This document shows, one piece after another, positions 1 to 8,400 of a stretch of DNA of 18,473 bases. Every line of letters begins with the position of its first letter. The first letter of the stretch is position 1. The position numbers were made by a program, and so were the translations under genes. The notes under the pieces were generated by a model. It saw only the letters and a program-made list of their open reading frames with translations. It was not told the DNA's origin and did no database searches. The DNA is from UBA1738 sp003453455 (GTDB lineage: Bacteria > Bacillota > Clostridia > UBA1381): the NCBI GenBank assembly GCA_946621875.1, contig CAMOOX010000026.1:1-18473 (forward strand), in the 5' to 3' direction.

Positions 1-878
1 AAAATGTATGCAACGCTGTCACCCACAGCAGGAGTCGGAGCAAGCGACAAATCCACTATTCCAAAAGGCACTCCAAGTCTTTTTGAGGCTTCTTGCGCTA
101 CAAGCTCCCCCATTCTCGTTATCTTAAACGCTGTCTTTTTAATGGTTTCGGAAACTTTACCAAAAGGCTCGCCTTTTACTTTCTCTAATGCACATTTAAC
201 AACTCCCGGACCACTCACGCCCACATTTATAACGCATTCGCCTTCGCCCTCGCCATGAAATGCGCCTGCCATAAATGGATTATCCTCAACAGCATTCATA
301 AACACAACAAGCTTCGCACAGCCAAAACCGTTTTTATCACCCGTTTTCTCTGCTGTGCGCTTTATTATTTCGCCCATTTTTAAAACAGCGTCCATATTTA
401 TTCCTGCTTTTGTTGTACCCACGTTTACGCTTGAACAAACTATGTCTGTAATTGCCAACGCCTCAGGGATTGACTCAATCAAAGCCGCCTCTCCTTCCGT
501 CATCGCCTTATGAACAAGCGCAGAATATCCGCCTATAAAGTCAACTCCAACAGCCTTTGCAGCTCTATCAAGAGTTTTTGCAATTTTTATGCAGTTTTCA
601 GTTGTTTTTTCGGAAAGTGCATCTATTATATTCGCAATCGGTGTAACCGAAACACGCTTATTTATTATAGGAATACCATACTGCTTTTCAATATCACAAC
701 CAACCGATACAAGATTTTTCGCTTTTTCGGTTATCTTACCGTATATGTTGTCACAGACGGTATCAATATCAGAATTTGCACAGTCTTTTAAGGAAATTCC
801 CATCGTTATTGTTCTTATATCAAGATTTTCCTTGTCAATCATATTTATGGTTTCAAGGATTTCAAAAGGATTTATCAT
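1..878 (-). CDS. UPF0210 / DUF711 (PFL) family protein, N-terminal 292 residues
   Basis: This minus-strand frame is open from an ATG at 878 to the left edge of the window, giving the first 292 residues; the C-terminal part lies outside (the family is usually about 450 residues). The start follows an AAGGAG ribosome binding site nine bases upstream. The protein begins MINPFEILETINMIDKEN and later carries a CSSVNVGTTKAGINM stretch and an LAPTPAVGDSVA stretch, both of which I recognise as typical of the UPF0210/DUF711 family. That family has a PFL/ribonucleotide-reductase-like fold but no established reaction. It is encoded 13 bases after an ACT-domain protein (UPF0237), its usual partner, so the two probably act together and the ACT protein may be its small-molecule sensor (inference). 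Family assignment is confident; function is unknown. Confidence 0.85.
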   Translation of the reverse strand, partial: MINPFEILETINMIDKENLDIRTITMGISLKDCANSDIDTVCDNIYGKITEKAKNLVSVGCDIEKQYGIPIINKRVSVTPIANIIDALSEKTTENCIKIAKTLDRAAKAVGVDFIGGYSALVHKAMTEGEAALIESIPEALAITDIVCSSVNVGTTKAGINMDAVLKMGEIIKRTAEKTGDKNGFGCAKLVVFMNAVEDNPFMAGAFHGEGEGECVINVGVSGPGVVKCALEKVKGEPFGKVSETIKKTAFKITRMGELVAQEASKRLGVPFGIVDLSLAPTPAVGDSVAYI

Positions 879-891
879 ATCTTGCCGCTCC

Positions 892-1155
892 TTACACTCT
901 ATGCATAAGATTGAAAATATCTTCGTTCTGGATATGGATTGAAAGTCCCATATCCTTTTCTATCTTTTCTATCCCGTCCGCTATGTCCGAAACCTTTTTC
1001 CCCTGCATATCAACAAGCATAATCATCGTAAAAACATCTTGCATTATCGTTTGGGAAATATCTAAAATATTTATACCGTTTTCACTCAAAAGTGCGCTGA
1101 CTTTTGCAATTATTCCCACCTTATCTTTTCCAACTACCGTTATTACTGCTCGCAT
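892..1155 (-). CDS. ACT domain protein, UPF0237 family
   Basis: An 87-residue protein that is essentially a single ACT domain, beginning MRAVITVVGKDKVGIIAKV and followed by LLSENGINILDISQT. ACT domains bind amino acids or other small ligands and usually regulate a partner protein. The reading frame could be extended upstream to 1260, but that part lies inside rlmB and is not needed. The ATG at 1155 sits six bases after a GGAGG site and overlaps the rlmB stop codon by one base (TAATG), indicating translational coupling. The gene downstream encodes a UPF0210 protein, and this adjacency is common across bacteria and archaea. It resembles the first ACT domain of GcvR-type proteins, but no regulatory target can be read from the sequence. 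Confidence 0.88.
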   Translation of the reverse strand: MRAVITVVGKDKVGIIAKVSALLSENGINILDISQTIMQDVFTMIMLVDMQGKKVSDIADGIEKIEKDMGLSIHIQNEDIFNLMHRV

Positions 1156-1895
1156 TATTTTCCTCCGTTTTCTCTCTGGCGTAAAATTTCGTACATCATC
1201 ACGCCTGCCGCAACCGATGCATTTAATGAGTTTATTGCGCCATACATTGGTATTTTGCATAAAAAGTCACATTTTTCCTTCACTAAGCGCGATATACCCT
1301 CTCCCTCACTTCCTATTACGAGGGCAATAGCGCCGGTCAAATCCGTTTTATACATAAGTTCGCCGTCTGCCTCGGCGCCTGCTATCCAAAAGCCTTCTTT
1401 TTTCAGCATTTCTATTGTTTCGGAAATATTAGTAACCTTCGCAACAGGCGTATATTCCAATGCGCCTGCTGAGGTTTTTGCCACAATTTCTGAAAGACCC
1501 ACACTACCGCGCTTTGGAATTATCACGCCGTCTGCACCGACACAGTTTGCTGTTCTTATAATTGAGCCCAAATTGTGAGGGTCGGTAATTTTATCAAGGA
1601 TAATTATGAAGGGCGTGCTGCTTTTCTCCTTTGCAGATTTTATCATATCTTTGACATCTTTATAGGTATGAGCTGCAACAAGCGCAATTACACCCTGGTG
1701 ATTTGCTCCACCGCAAAGGGCGTCGAGCTTCGCCTTTTCCGCCTCTATAACGGGAATTCTAAGACTTTTAGCCTTTTTTATGATTGCTACCAATGAGCCT
1801 TCATACTCTCCTTTTTTGACTATAATCTTATCAATTTCGCGTCCTGATTTTATCGCCTCAAAAACAGGATTTCTTCCGATAATTCTATCTTCCAT
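1155..1895 (-). CDS. rlmB: 23S rRNA (guanosine-2'-O-)-methyltransferase RlmB (SpoU/TrmH family)
   Basis: 246 residues, the normal length for this family. The N-terminal substrate-binding domain (about 1-75) begins MEDRIIGRNPVFEAI. The SPOUT catalytic domain follows, with motif 1 at residues 105-116 (DPHNLGSIIRTA, with the conserved Asn and Arg), motif 2 at 193-202 (VIGSEGEGIS) and motif 3 at 215-229 (IPMYGAINSLNASVA). These form the trefoil-knot SAM site. The family methylates the 2'-OH of G2251 (E. coli numbering) in the peptidyl-transferase loop; TrmH-like tRNA methylation is the alternative and cannot be excluded. The start ATG follows a GAGGAAG site. It lies just below the lysC terminator, and I find no promoter between the two, so expression may depend on read-through. 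It overlaps the ACT gene by one base. Confidence 0.92.
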   Translation of the reverse strand: MEDRIIGRNPVFEAIKSGREIDKIIVKKGEYEGSLVAIIKKAKSLRIPVIEAEKAKLDALCGGANHQGVIALVAAHTYKDVKDMIKSAKEKSSTPFIIILDKITDPHNLGSIIRTANCVGADGVIIPKRGSVGLSEIVAKTSAGALEYTPVAKVTNISETIEMLKKEGFWIAGAEADGELMYKTDLTGAIALVIGSEGEGISRLVKEKCDFLCKIPMYGAINSLNASVAAGVMMYEILRQRENGGK

Positions 1896-1910
1896 AAGCT
1901 TCCTCTATTT

Positions 1911-1948
1911 TAAAAAATATATCGGGCGGACTTTTGTCCGCCCGGATA
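1911..1948 (-). terminator. Rho-independent terminator of the hom-lysC operon
   Basis: Read on the minus strand immediately after the lysC stop codon, a nine-base-pair GC-rich stem (CGGGCGGAC pairing with GTCCGCCCG) closes on an AAAA loop. It is extended by an AU pair across one bulged C. It is followed within about four bases by a run of six T. This is a textbook intrinsic terminator. It leaves only about 25 bases before the rlmB start. Confidence 0.9.
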
Positions 1949-3160
1949 TCAGTTTTCAAGCAAAAATGCGTCGTGTATTGCATTAACTGCGCGTTCTGCA
2001 TCCTTCTTATCAACCAAAACCGAGATTTTGATTTCTGATGTTGAAATCATCGCTATATTTATATGCGCATTGTAGAGTGCTTCAAACATCTTTGTTGCAA
2101 CACCGGGATTTGTCACCATTCCAGCTCCTACTATGGACACCTTTGATATATCTTTTGAAAATTTGATATCTTCTGCACAGATAATATCTTTATTATCCTC
2201 CATAAGCTTTAAAACAGGATCCAAATCTTCTTCCTTTACAGTAAAGCTGATATCCTTTTTGCCGCCCCTGCCTATTGATTGCAATATCAGGTCAACGCCT
2301 ATATTTTTCTTTGAAATAAGAGAAAATACGGTGAATGCTTTGCCGGGTGTGTCCTCCACTCCGCAAAGAGAAATTCTTGCCACATCGTTATCCCTTGTAA
2401 CTCCTCTTACTAACATTTTTTCCACTTTATTTTCCCCCTTTACAAAAGTCCCCTCATTATTATTAAGACTTGACCTTACCGCAAGATTTACATTATACTT
2501 TTTTGCCATTTCAACAGAACGGTTATGAAGCACATTAGCTCCCAAAGATGCAAGTTCAAGCATCTCATCATATGAAATATCCTTTAACTTCTGTGCATTT
2601 TTTACTATTCTCGGATCCGCTGTATAAACACCGTCAACATCGGTATAGATTTCGCAAATATCTGCACCAAGCGCCGCTGCAAGAGCGACTGCCGAAGTAT
2701 CACTTCCGCCTCTTCCAAGCGTTGTTATATCATCATTCTTATTAAGTCCCTGAAAACCTGCAACAATTACAATCTTCCGTTTGTCAAGCTCATTTTTAAG
2801 CCTTTCGGTGTCAATTCTGGATATTCTTGCATTCCCAAAGTTAGTATCTGTTTTAAATCCTGCCTGCCAGCCCGTTAATGAAACAACCGGTCTGCCGATT
2901 TTTTCTATTGCCATTGCAAGAAGTGATATTGAAATTTGCTCGCCTGTTGAAAGCAGCATATCCATTTCACGCTTTGATGCGTGTTCGTTTATTTCTTTTG
3001 CCTTTTCTATAAGCTCATCTGTTGTATCGCCCTGTGCAGAAACTGCAACAACAACATTGTTTCCTGCATCATAAGCCTCCACAATACGGCGCGCAACATT
3101 CATAACCCGCTCTTTATCGCGTACAGAGCTGCCTCCGTATTTTTGCACTATCAGTTTCAT
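1949..3160 (-). CDS. lysC: Aspartate kinase (aspartokinase)
   Basis: 403 residues, typical for a monofunctional aspartokinase. It phosphorylates aspartate with ATP, the first step toward lysine, threonine, methionine and diaminopimelate. The amino-acid kinase domain (about 1-235) opens with VQKYGGSSV, contains STGEQISISLL, and has the nucleotide-binding stretch TTLGRGGSDTSAVALAAAL followed by YTDVDGVYTADPR. Two ACT-type regulatory modules fill the C-terminal third (about 260-403), with GVEDTPGKAFTVFSLI and VSIVGAGMVTNPGVATKMF as landmarks, so feedback inhibition by an end-product amino acid is expected; which one cannot be read. The ATG at 3160 has a strong AGGGGG site. It lies 58 bases after hom. 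No lysine riboswitch or T-box fits in the gap, so control appears to be at the hom promoter plus allosteric. Confidence 0.96.
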   Translation of the reverse strand: MKLIVQKYGGSSVRDKERVMNVARRIVEAYDAGNNVVVAVSAQGDTTDELIEKAKEINEHASKREMDMLLSTGEQISISLLAMAIEKIGRPVVSLTGWQAGFKTDTNFGNARISRIDTERLKNELDKRKIVIVAGFQGLNKNDDITTLGRGGSDTSAVALAAALGADICEIYTDVDGVYTADPRIVKNAQKLKDISYDEMLELASLGANVLHNRSVEMAKKYNVNLAVRSSLNNNEGTFVKGENKVEKMLVRGVTRDNDVARISLCGVEDTPGKAFTVFSLISKKNIGVDLILQSIGRGGKKDISFTVKEEDLDPVLKLMEDNKDIICAEDIKFSKDISKVSIVGAGMVTNPGVATKMFEALYNAHINIAMISTSEIKISVLVDKKDAERAVNAIHDAFLLEN

Positions 3161-3218
3161 TATATGACCCCCTAAATCCCTTTTTACCTGATACCTATAT
3201 TATATGCCGCTTTTTCAA

Positions 3219-4412
3219 TCAGGCATCTAAAACTCTTATTTTACTTATAACTCCGAGAGATTTTGCCTTCGCCTCAAAATCCTTTTCCTTAATGACATCG
3301 GTTACAAAAACTCTTTCCCCGTTTATATCCGAAACGGCTATTTTTCCGAAAATCTTTTCAATCTTCTCCTGCTCAGCTTTCGTGCGTACAAAGTATCTGT
3401 TTTCACTTTCCGAAACAGGAATAACACTTGATTTTTCGGGTACATTCCACTCAATATATGCTTTTTTTGCATTTATGTGGCGGACACTTTCAATTACATC
3501 AGCAACCATAGCGCTTGCCGTTGCGAATTTACCTGCACCCTGACCGTAAAACATTGATGTTCCAAGGTAATTTCCATCTACTAAAATCGCATTAAACACA
3601 CCGTTTGCAGAAGATAACGGGCAGCTTTTTCTGACAAGCATCGGCGAAACCCAGATAAAAAGTCCGTCCCTTTTATCTGCATAGCCTATGAGCTTTATAC
3701 TGTATCCAAGCCTTGATGCAGCTTCAACATCTTCAAGCGTTACATTGGTAATTCCCTCTGTTGGGATGTCCTTATAATCTATATACTCGCCCCATGCAAG
3801 TGAGGCCAAAATCGCAATTTTACGGCACGCATCATGACCTTCTATGTCAGCAGCAGGATTACGCTCCGCATATCCGTTATCCTGCGCCATTTTTAAAGCT
3901 TCTGCAAAGCTTTTTCCTTCCTCTACCATCTCAGTCAAAATAAAGTTAGTCGTACCATTCAAAATACCGGCAATTTTCTTTATTTTATTTGCTTTAAGGC
4001 TTGAACAAAGAGGTTTTATTATCGGAATACCTCCGCCTACGCTTGCCTCAAAGAGGTAGTTGACATTTTTCTCTCTTGCAATTTTTAAAAGCTCAGGTCC
4101 GTGCGTTGCAACAAGTTCCTTGTTTGAAGTAACAACATTTTTCCCTGCCAAAAGAAGCGATTTTGTGAACTCATATGCGGGCTTTAATCCGCCCATCGCC
4201 TCAACAACGCAATATATCTCATCATCATTTAAAATATCATTAAAGTCCTTTGTGAAAATCTCCTTTTCCCTATGTTCGGGGAAATCTCTTATGTCAAGGA
4301 TATACTTTATTTCGATGGGATTCATTGCCTCGTACGCAAAATTATTCGCCTTTATGATATCATACACGCCGCTTCCGACTGTGCCGTATCCCATAATTGC
4401 AATTTTAACCAT
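3219..4412 (-). CDS. hom: Homoserine dehydrogenase
   Basis: 397 residues. It reduces aspartate semialdehyde to homoserine using NAD(P)H, the branch point to threonine and methionine. The N-terminal Rossmann fold shows GYGTVGSGVYDII (residues 8-20). The catalytic region includes SNKELVATHG with the conserved Lys98, EASVGGGIPIIKPL (122-135), AGILNGTTNFIL (148-159) and DIEGHDACRKIAILAS (189-204, with Lys198). The C-terminal 75-80 residues resemble a short ACT-like domain, so the protein is about 30 residues shorter than the common ~430-residue form; regulation by threonine may be weaker or altered (inference). The ATG follows a GGAGG site. A consensus promoter sits just upstream. It is followed by lysC; thrB and thrC are not in the window. 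Confidence 0.95.
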   Translation of the reverse strand: MVKIAIMGYGTVGSGVYDIIKANNFAYEAMNPIEIKYILDIRDFPEHREKEIFTKDFNDILNDDEIYCVVEAMGGLKPAYEFTKSLLLAGKNVVTSNKELVATHGPELLKIAREKNVNYLFEASVGGGIPIIKPLCSSLKANKIKKIAGILNGTTNFILTEMVEEGKSFAEALKMAQDNGYAERNPAADIEGHDACRKIAILASLAWGEYIDYKDIPTEGITNVTLEDVEAASRLGYSIKLIGYADKRDGLFIWVSPMLVRKSCPLSSANGVFNAILVDGNYLGTSMFYGQGAGKFATASAMVADVIESVRHINAKKAYIEWNVPEKSSVIPVSESENRYFVRTKAEQEKIEKIFGKIAVSDINGERVFVTDVIKEKDFEAKAKSLGVISKIRVLDA

Positions 4413-4442
4413 AGTTTTCCTCCAAATCGTACATTAAACTGC

Positions 4443-4471
4443 ATTTTATCACATTTTACAGCGTATGTCAA
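4443..4471 (-). promoter_or_regulatory. Sigma-A type promoter for hom-lysC
   Basis: Read on the minus strand, TTGACA (4471-4466) and TAAAAT (4448-4443) are separated by exactly 17 bases. The start point would be near 4436, giving a leader of only about 24 bases before the hom ATG and its GGAGG site. The -35 box begins five bases after the ftsY stop codon. There is no room for a riboswitch or T-box. Confidence 0.85.
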
Positions 4472-4475
4472 TGCG

Positions 4476-5390
4476 CTAAATGTCAGAAAATAGCGCTTTT
4501 GCAAAAGTTTCAGCGTCAAATTCGTGTAAGTCAGAAATCCCCTCACCGACGCCGATGAATTTTACGGGAATATTCTGTTCCTTTGCAATAGAAACAACTA
4601 TTCCGCCCTTTGCAGTTCCGTCTATTTTGGTAAGAACTATACCGGAAATCTCCGCTGCTTCCGAAAATAGCTTTGCCTGAGATACCGCATTCTGACCTGT
4701 TGATGCGTCAAGCACAATAAGCACTTCTTTATCTGCTCCCGGAAGTTCTCTTTCTATTACTCTTGCAATTTTGGCAAGCTCTGCCATAAGATTTGATTTA
4801 TTATGCAGTCTGCCCGCTGTGTCGCATATCAAAATATCGGTATTTCTTGCCTTTGCCGCACGGCATGCATCAAATACAACAGCCGCCGGGTCAGAGTTTT
4901 CCTTATTTTTTATTATGTCACAGCCGGCTCTTTGCGCCCATTCGTCAAGCTGGTCTATCGCTGCTGCGCGGAAAGTATCCGCTGCCGCAAGCAAGACATT
5001 TTTGCCTCTCTTTTTATAAAGAGCCGCCATTTTGCCTATACTTGTGGTTTTTCCTACACCGTTTACACCTATTACCAATATTACAGAAGGCTTGGTATCA
5101 AGGTGCATATGCGTATCCCGGGAAGTGAGAATTTCCGCAATTATTGCCTTTAATTCTTCCTTTATTTCCTCGGTGCCCTGTAAGTGCTTTGATTTTACAT
5201 GTGACTTTAAGGTTTCGGTCACATACTCCGCGGTTTGAGTACCCAAATCCGCCATAATCAAAACCTCCAAAAGCTCCTCAAAAAAATCCTCATCAAGCTT
5301 TACAAATGCCGAAAATACGCCATTTACCTTTTCGGCAAGGGACTCGCGGGTTTTCCCAAGTCCGTTTTTTAACTTCTCAAAAAATGACAT
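4476..5390 (-). CDS. ftsY: Signal recognition particle receptor FtsY
   Basis: 304 residues, the short Gram-positive form lacking the long acidic A domain. It is the membrane-associated SRP receptor GTPase that docks ribosome-SRP complexes at the translocon. The helical N domain covers about residues 1-95. The GTPase G domain has a P-loop GVNGVGKTT (108-116), ADTFRAAA (137-144), DTAGR (190-194) and the TKID guanine-specificity motif (254-257). GIVLTKIDGTAKGG and FIGVGEGISDLHEF are typical SRP-GTPase signatures. The ATG follows AAGGAG. It begins 13 bases after the smc stop, the smc-ftsY linkage usual in Firmicutes. No terminator follows it, so transcripts may run on into hom-lysC. Confidence 0.97.
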   Translation of the reverse strand: MSFFEKLKNGLGKTRESLAEKVNGVFSAFVKLDEDFFEELLEVLIMADLGTQTAEYVTETLKSHVKSKHLQGTEEIKEELKAIIAEILTSRDTHMHLDTKPSVILVIGVNGVGKTTSIGKMAALYKKRGKNVLLAAADTFRAAAIDQLDEWAQRAGCDIIKNKENSDPAAVVFDACRAAKARNTDILICDTAGRLHNKSNLMAELAKIARVIERELPGADKEVLIVLDASTGQNAVSQAKLFSEAAEISGIVLTKIDGTAKGGIVVSIAKEQNIPVKFIGVGEGISDLHEFDAETFAKALFSDI

Positions 5391-5403
5391 TTTTACTCCT
5401 TAT

Positions 5404-8400
5404 CTATTTTATAAGACTTTCATCAACTTCATCAATGGCAAGGGCAAGCATTTTTGTTACACCCTTTTCCTGCATAGTAACGCCGTAGAGGGTATTTGCA
5501 GCCTCCATAGTTCCTCTTCTGTGGGTAATTACAATGAACTGTGTGTCGTCAATATAGTTTTTTAAGTATGTTGCAAATCGCCATACATTTACATCATCGA
5601 GTGCCGCATCAATCTCGTCTAATATACAAAATGGCGTCGGTTTTACCCTTAGTATTGCGAAAAGCAAGGCAATCGCTATAAATGACTTTTCGCCGCCCGA
5701 ATAAAGATTTATATTTTGGAGACTTTTTCCGGGAAGCTGTGCCTCAATTTCTATACCGCTTTCCAAAACATCCTCAGGACGGGATAAATAGAGTTTTCCG
5801 TGACCTCCGCCGAAAAGTTCTGAAAAGACCTTCTCAAAGCTTCTGTTTATCTCTTCAAACCTCTTTGCAAAATGCTCCTCCATAAGCTCCTGCATAGAAT
5901 CAATTACCTTTACAAGATTACTTTTTGCATTTTCCAAATCAGATTTTTGTGTTGATAAAAATTCAAATCGTTCTTTTACCTCTTTATATTCTTCGATAGC
6001 GTCTACATTGATGCTTCCAAGCGACTTAATCTTTGCTTTTAATTCCGCAGCACGCGAGGAGGCCGCTCTTTCGTCTTCAAATTCCGTCTTTACTTCCTCT
6101 GCCGTTTCCAAAGTCAGCTCATAATCGTCCCAAAGACGCGATATTGCGCTGTCCTGCTGGATAGTCAGGCGTTCCTCTTTGCTTTCAATTCGCGAAAGTT
6201 CCTGCCCTAACAGTATCAATTTATCGGTAATTTCCTTGTTTTGTGTTTGCATATTTTTGAGTTTTTCCAAAATCACCGCTTTTTCCTGCTCAATTTCCGC
6301 AAGGCGCACCTTTATCTTTTCCGAAATCTTCAAGGTTTCATCAATTTTTGCGTGTTTTTCCTGAATTTCGGTCAAAAGCTCGGCATTTTTGTTATCAATT
6401 TCTGCTTTATCCGCCGTTTTTTTGGAAATTTCCTCATTATTTTCAGCTATCGTATTTTTAATGCTCTCTATATTCTGTCTTTCCGTGGAAATTTCCTGCT
6501 CTATCGCACGAAGACGAACAGTTTCGTTCATAATCTCCTGTGCTTTTTCTTCCTTGTCCGCCTGCATCTTATCATACTTTTCCGAAAGCTTTTCTATTTC
6601 ATCGTTCAAGCGCGAAATATCATTTTCGCCTGTTCTCACACTGGCAATAAGCGATGCGATTTCCTCCTGAGATTTGGAAAGCTCCGCTTCAATCGCACCA
6701 AGCTCCTCTTCAATCCCTGTTTTATCCTCACCAAGCTTTAAGGTTGCCAAAAGGTGTTCGTTTGAATTTTTCAGAACAAGTATATCATTTTCATATTCTC
6801 TTGCAAGAGGGCGGAAACTGTCAAGCTGCATAGAGACATTATCTATATCTGCCCTTTTTGTTTCCAATTCCTTTTCGATTTTTTGAATTTCAAGGCTCAG
6901 TCTTGAAATATCCTCTGTGAGCGTCTTTATTTCACTTGCACGCGACAAAAATCCGCTCGTCTTATTAACGCTTCCGCCGCTTATTGCACCGCCGCTGTTT
7001 AAAATATCGCCAAGCAAAGTTACAGTCCTGAAACGGTATCCGTATTTTTTTGAAAGCGCTATTGCATTATCAATATTATCGGTTACAACCGTCCTTGCAA
7101 GAAGACTTTCCACTATTTTGGAGTATTTTTTATCGGTCTTGCAAAGCTCGCTTGCAAGGGCAATAACACCCTTATTTGATTTTATATCCGCCTCGTTTTC
7201 AAGCCTTTTTGCCGAAACCGACGAAATGGGCAGAAATGTAGCTCTGCCAAGTTTATTATTGCGAAGGTACGCTATTGCAAATTTGGCGTCCTCTTCACTT
7301 TCTACAACAATATTTTGAAGCGCTCCTCCAAGAGCTGTTTCTATTGCAGTGATGTATTCCTTATCAACCGAAATAAGCCCTGAAAGGGTGCCGTAAATTC
7401 TGCGCGATTTAAGTTCATTCGCCTTTATTACCGCCTTTACGCTCCTTGCATATCCCTCATAATCGTTTTCCATAGCTTCAAGCATACGCTTTTTTGAGGT
7501 TTTAGCCTTGAAATCAAGCTGTTTTTCCGCAAAATCTGCCGAAAGCGCCTTTTCCTCTTTATTTAGCACTTCAAGCTTTTCTTCGCATCCGGTTATGCGG
7601 TTTTTCATTGCTGAAACCTTTTCCTCAGCAGCTTTTAACTTTTTCTCATTTTCCTCTATTTCTTTTTTTGTATTCTTACTGCCAAGCTCCCTTGCTTCCT
7701 GCTCAGCGTTTATAGCATTTCTTCTTTCAAGGTATGCGCTCCGAAGCTTTTCAAGTCCTTCAATCTGCGTTTTCTCTGAGGATACTGCATTTGACCTTTC
7801 CATAACCTGCGCCTTTAATGCATCAATCTCGGCAGCACAGCTGTCAATTTCGCCTATCCCTTTACTGCTATCCTCCTGCATCTTTGCAAATTGGGATACC
7901 AAGTTGTGGCTTTCTTCTTCTTTTTGCTTTATGTTCTGCTCAGCTATTGATATTTTTTCCGAAAGCTGTTCGTTTTTCTTAAAAATTTCTGAAATTTCAC
8001 CGTCTATTCTTGCTTTTAAAGTTTCGCTGTTTTCAATGTTATTCTTTGCAATGCTTATTTCATTTTCAATTTTTGAAATGCTGCCTTCATTCTCTAAAAG
8101 TGCATTATTTGTCTGCGCCTGCTCTCCGTCCTTTTTTTCATTTTCAGCATATAAATCAGCCATTTTCAGCTCAAAATCGTCCGCACCTGATTTTACATCG
8201 CTTATTTCCGTCTCTAACTCTTCTTTCCTCTTTAAAACTTCCGAAAGTTGGAGCTTGCCTTTTTTAGCGGATAGTAAAATAAGGCTTACATCAAGCCCCC
8301 TATATTCCTCATAAAGCACGAGATATTCGCGCGCCTTTTTGGACTGGCGCTCCAAGGGTTTAATTCTTCCTTCGAGCTCTGCTGTAATATCGTTTATACG

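Noticed and set aside
510..1330. Plus-strand open frames over the UPF0210, ACT and rlmB genes
   Set aside because: They are antisense shadows with no family resemblance, no ribosome binding site and no promoter; the minus-strand genes explain the region.
3161..3218. TATAAT-like box in the hom-lysC gap as a separate lysC promoter
   Set aside because: A TATAAT is present on the minus strand but no -35 box occurs at 16-18 bases and there is no extended -10 motif; read-through from hom explains lysC.
4413..4442. Riboswitch or T-box leader before hom-lysC
   Set aside because: The leader is about 24 bases and the hom-lysC gap 58 bases, too short for any known lysine riboswitch or T-box.
4352..4546. 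64-codon minus-strand frame spanning the ftsY-hom gap
   Set aside because: It runs through the hom promoter and overlaps both genes out of frame; its translation resembles nothing.
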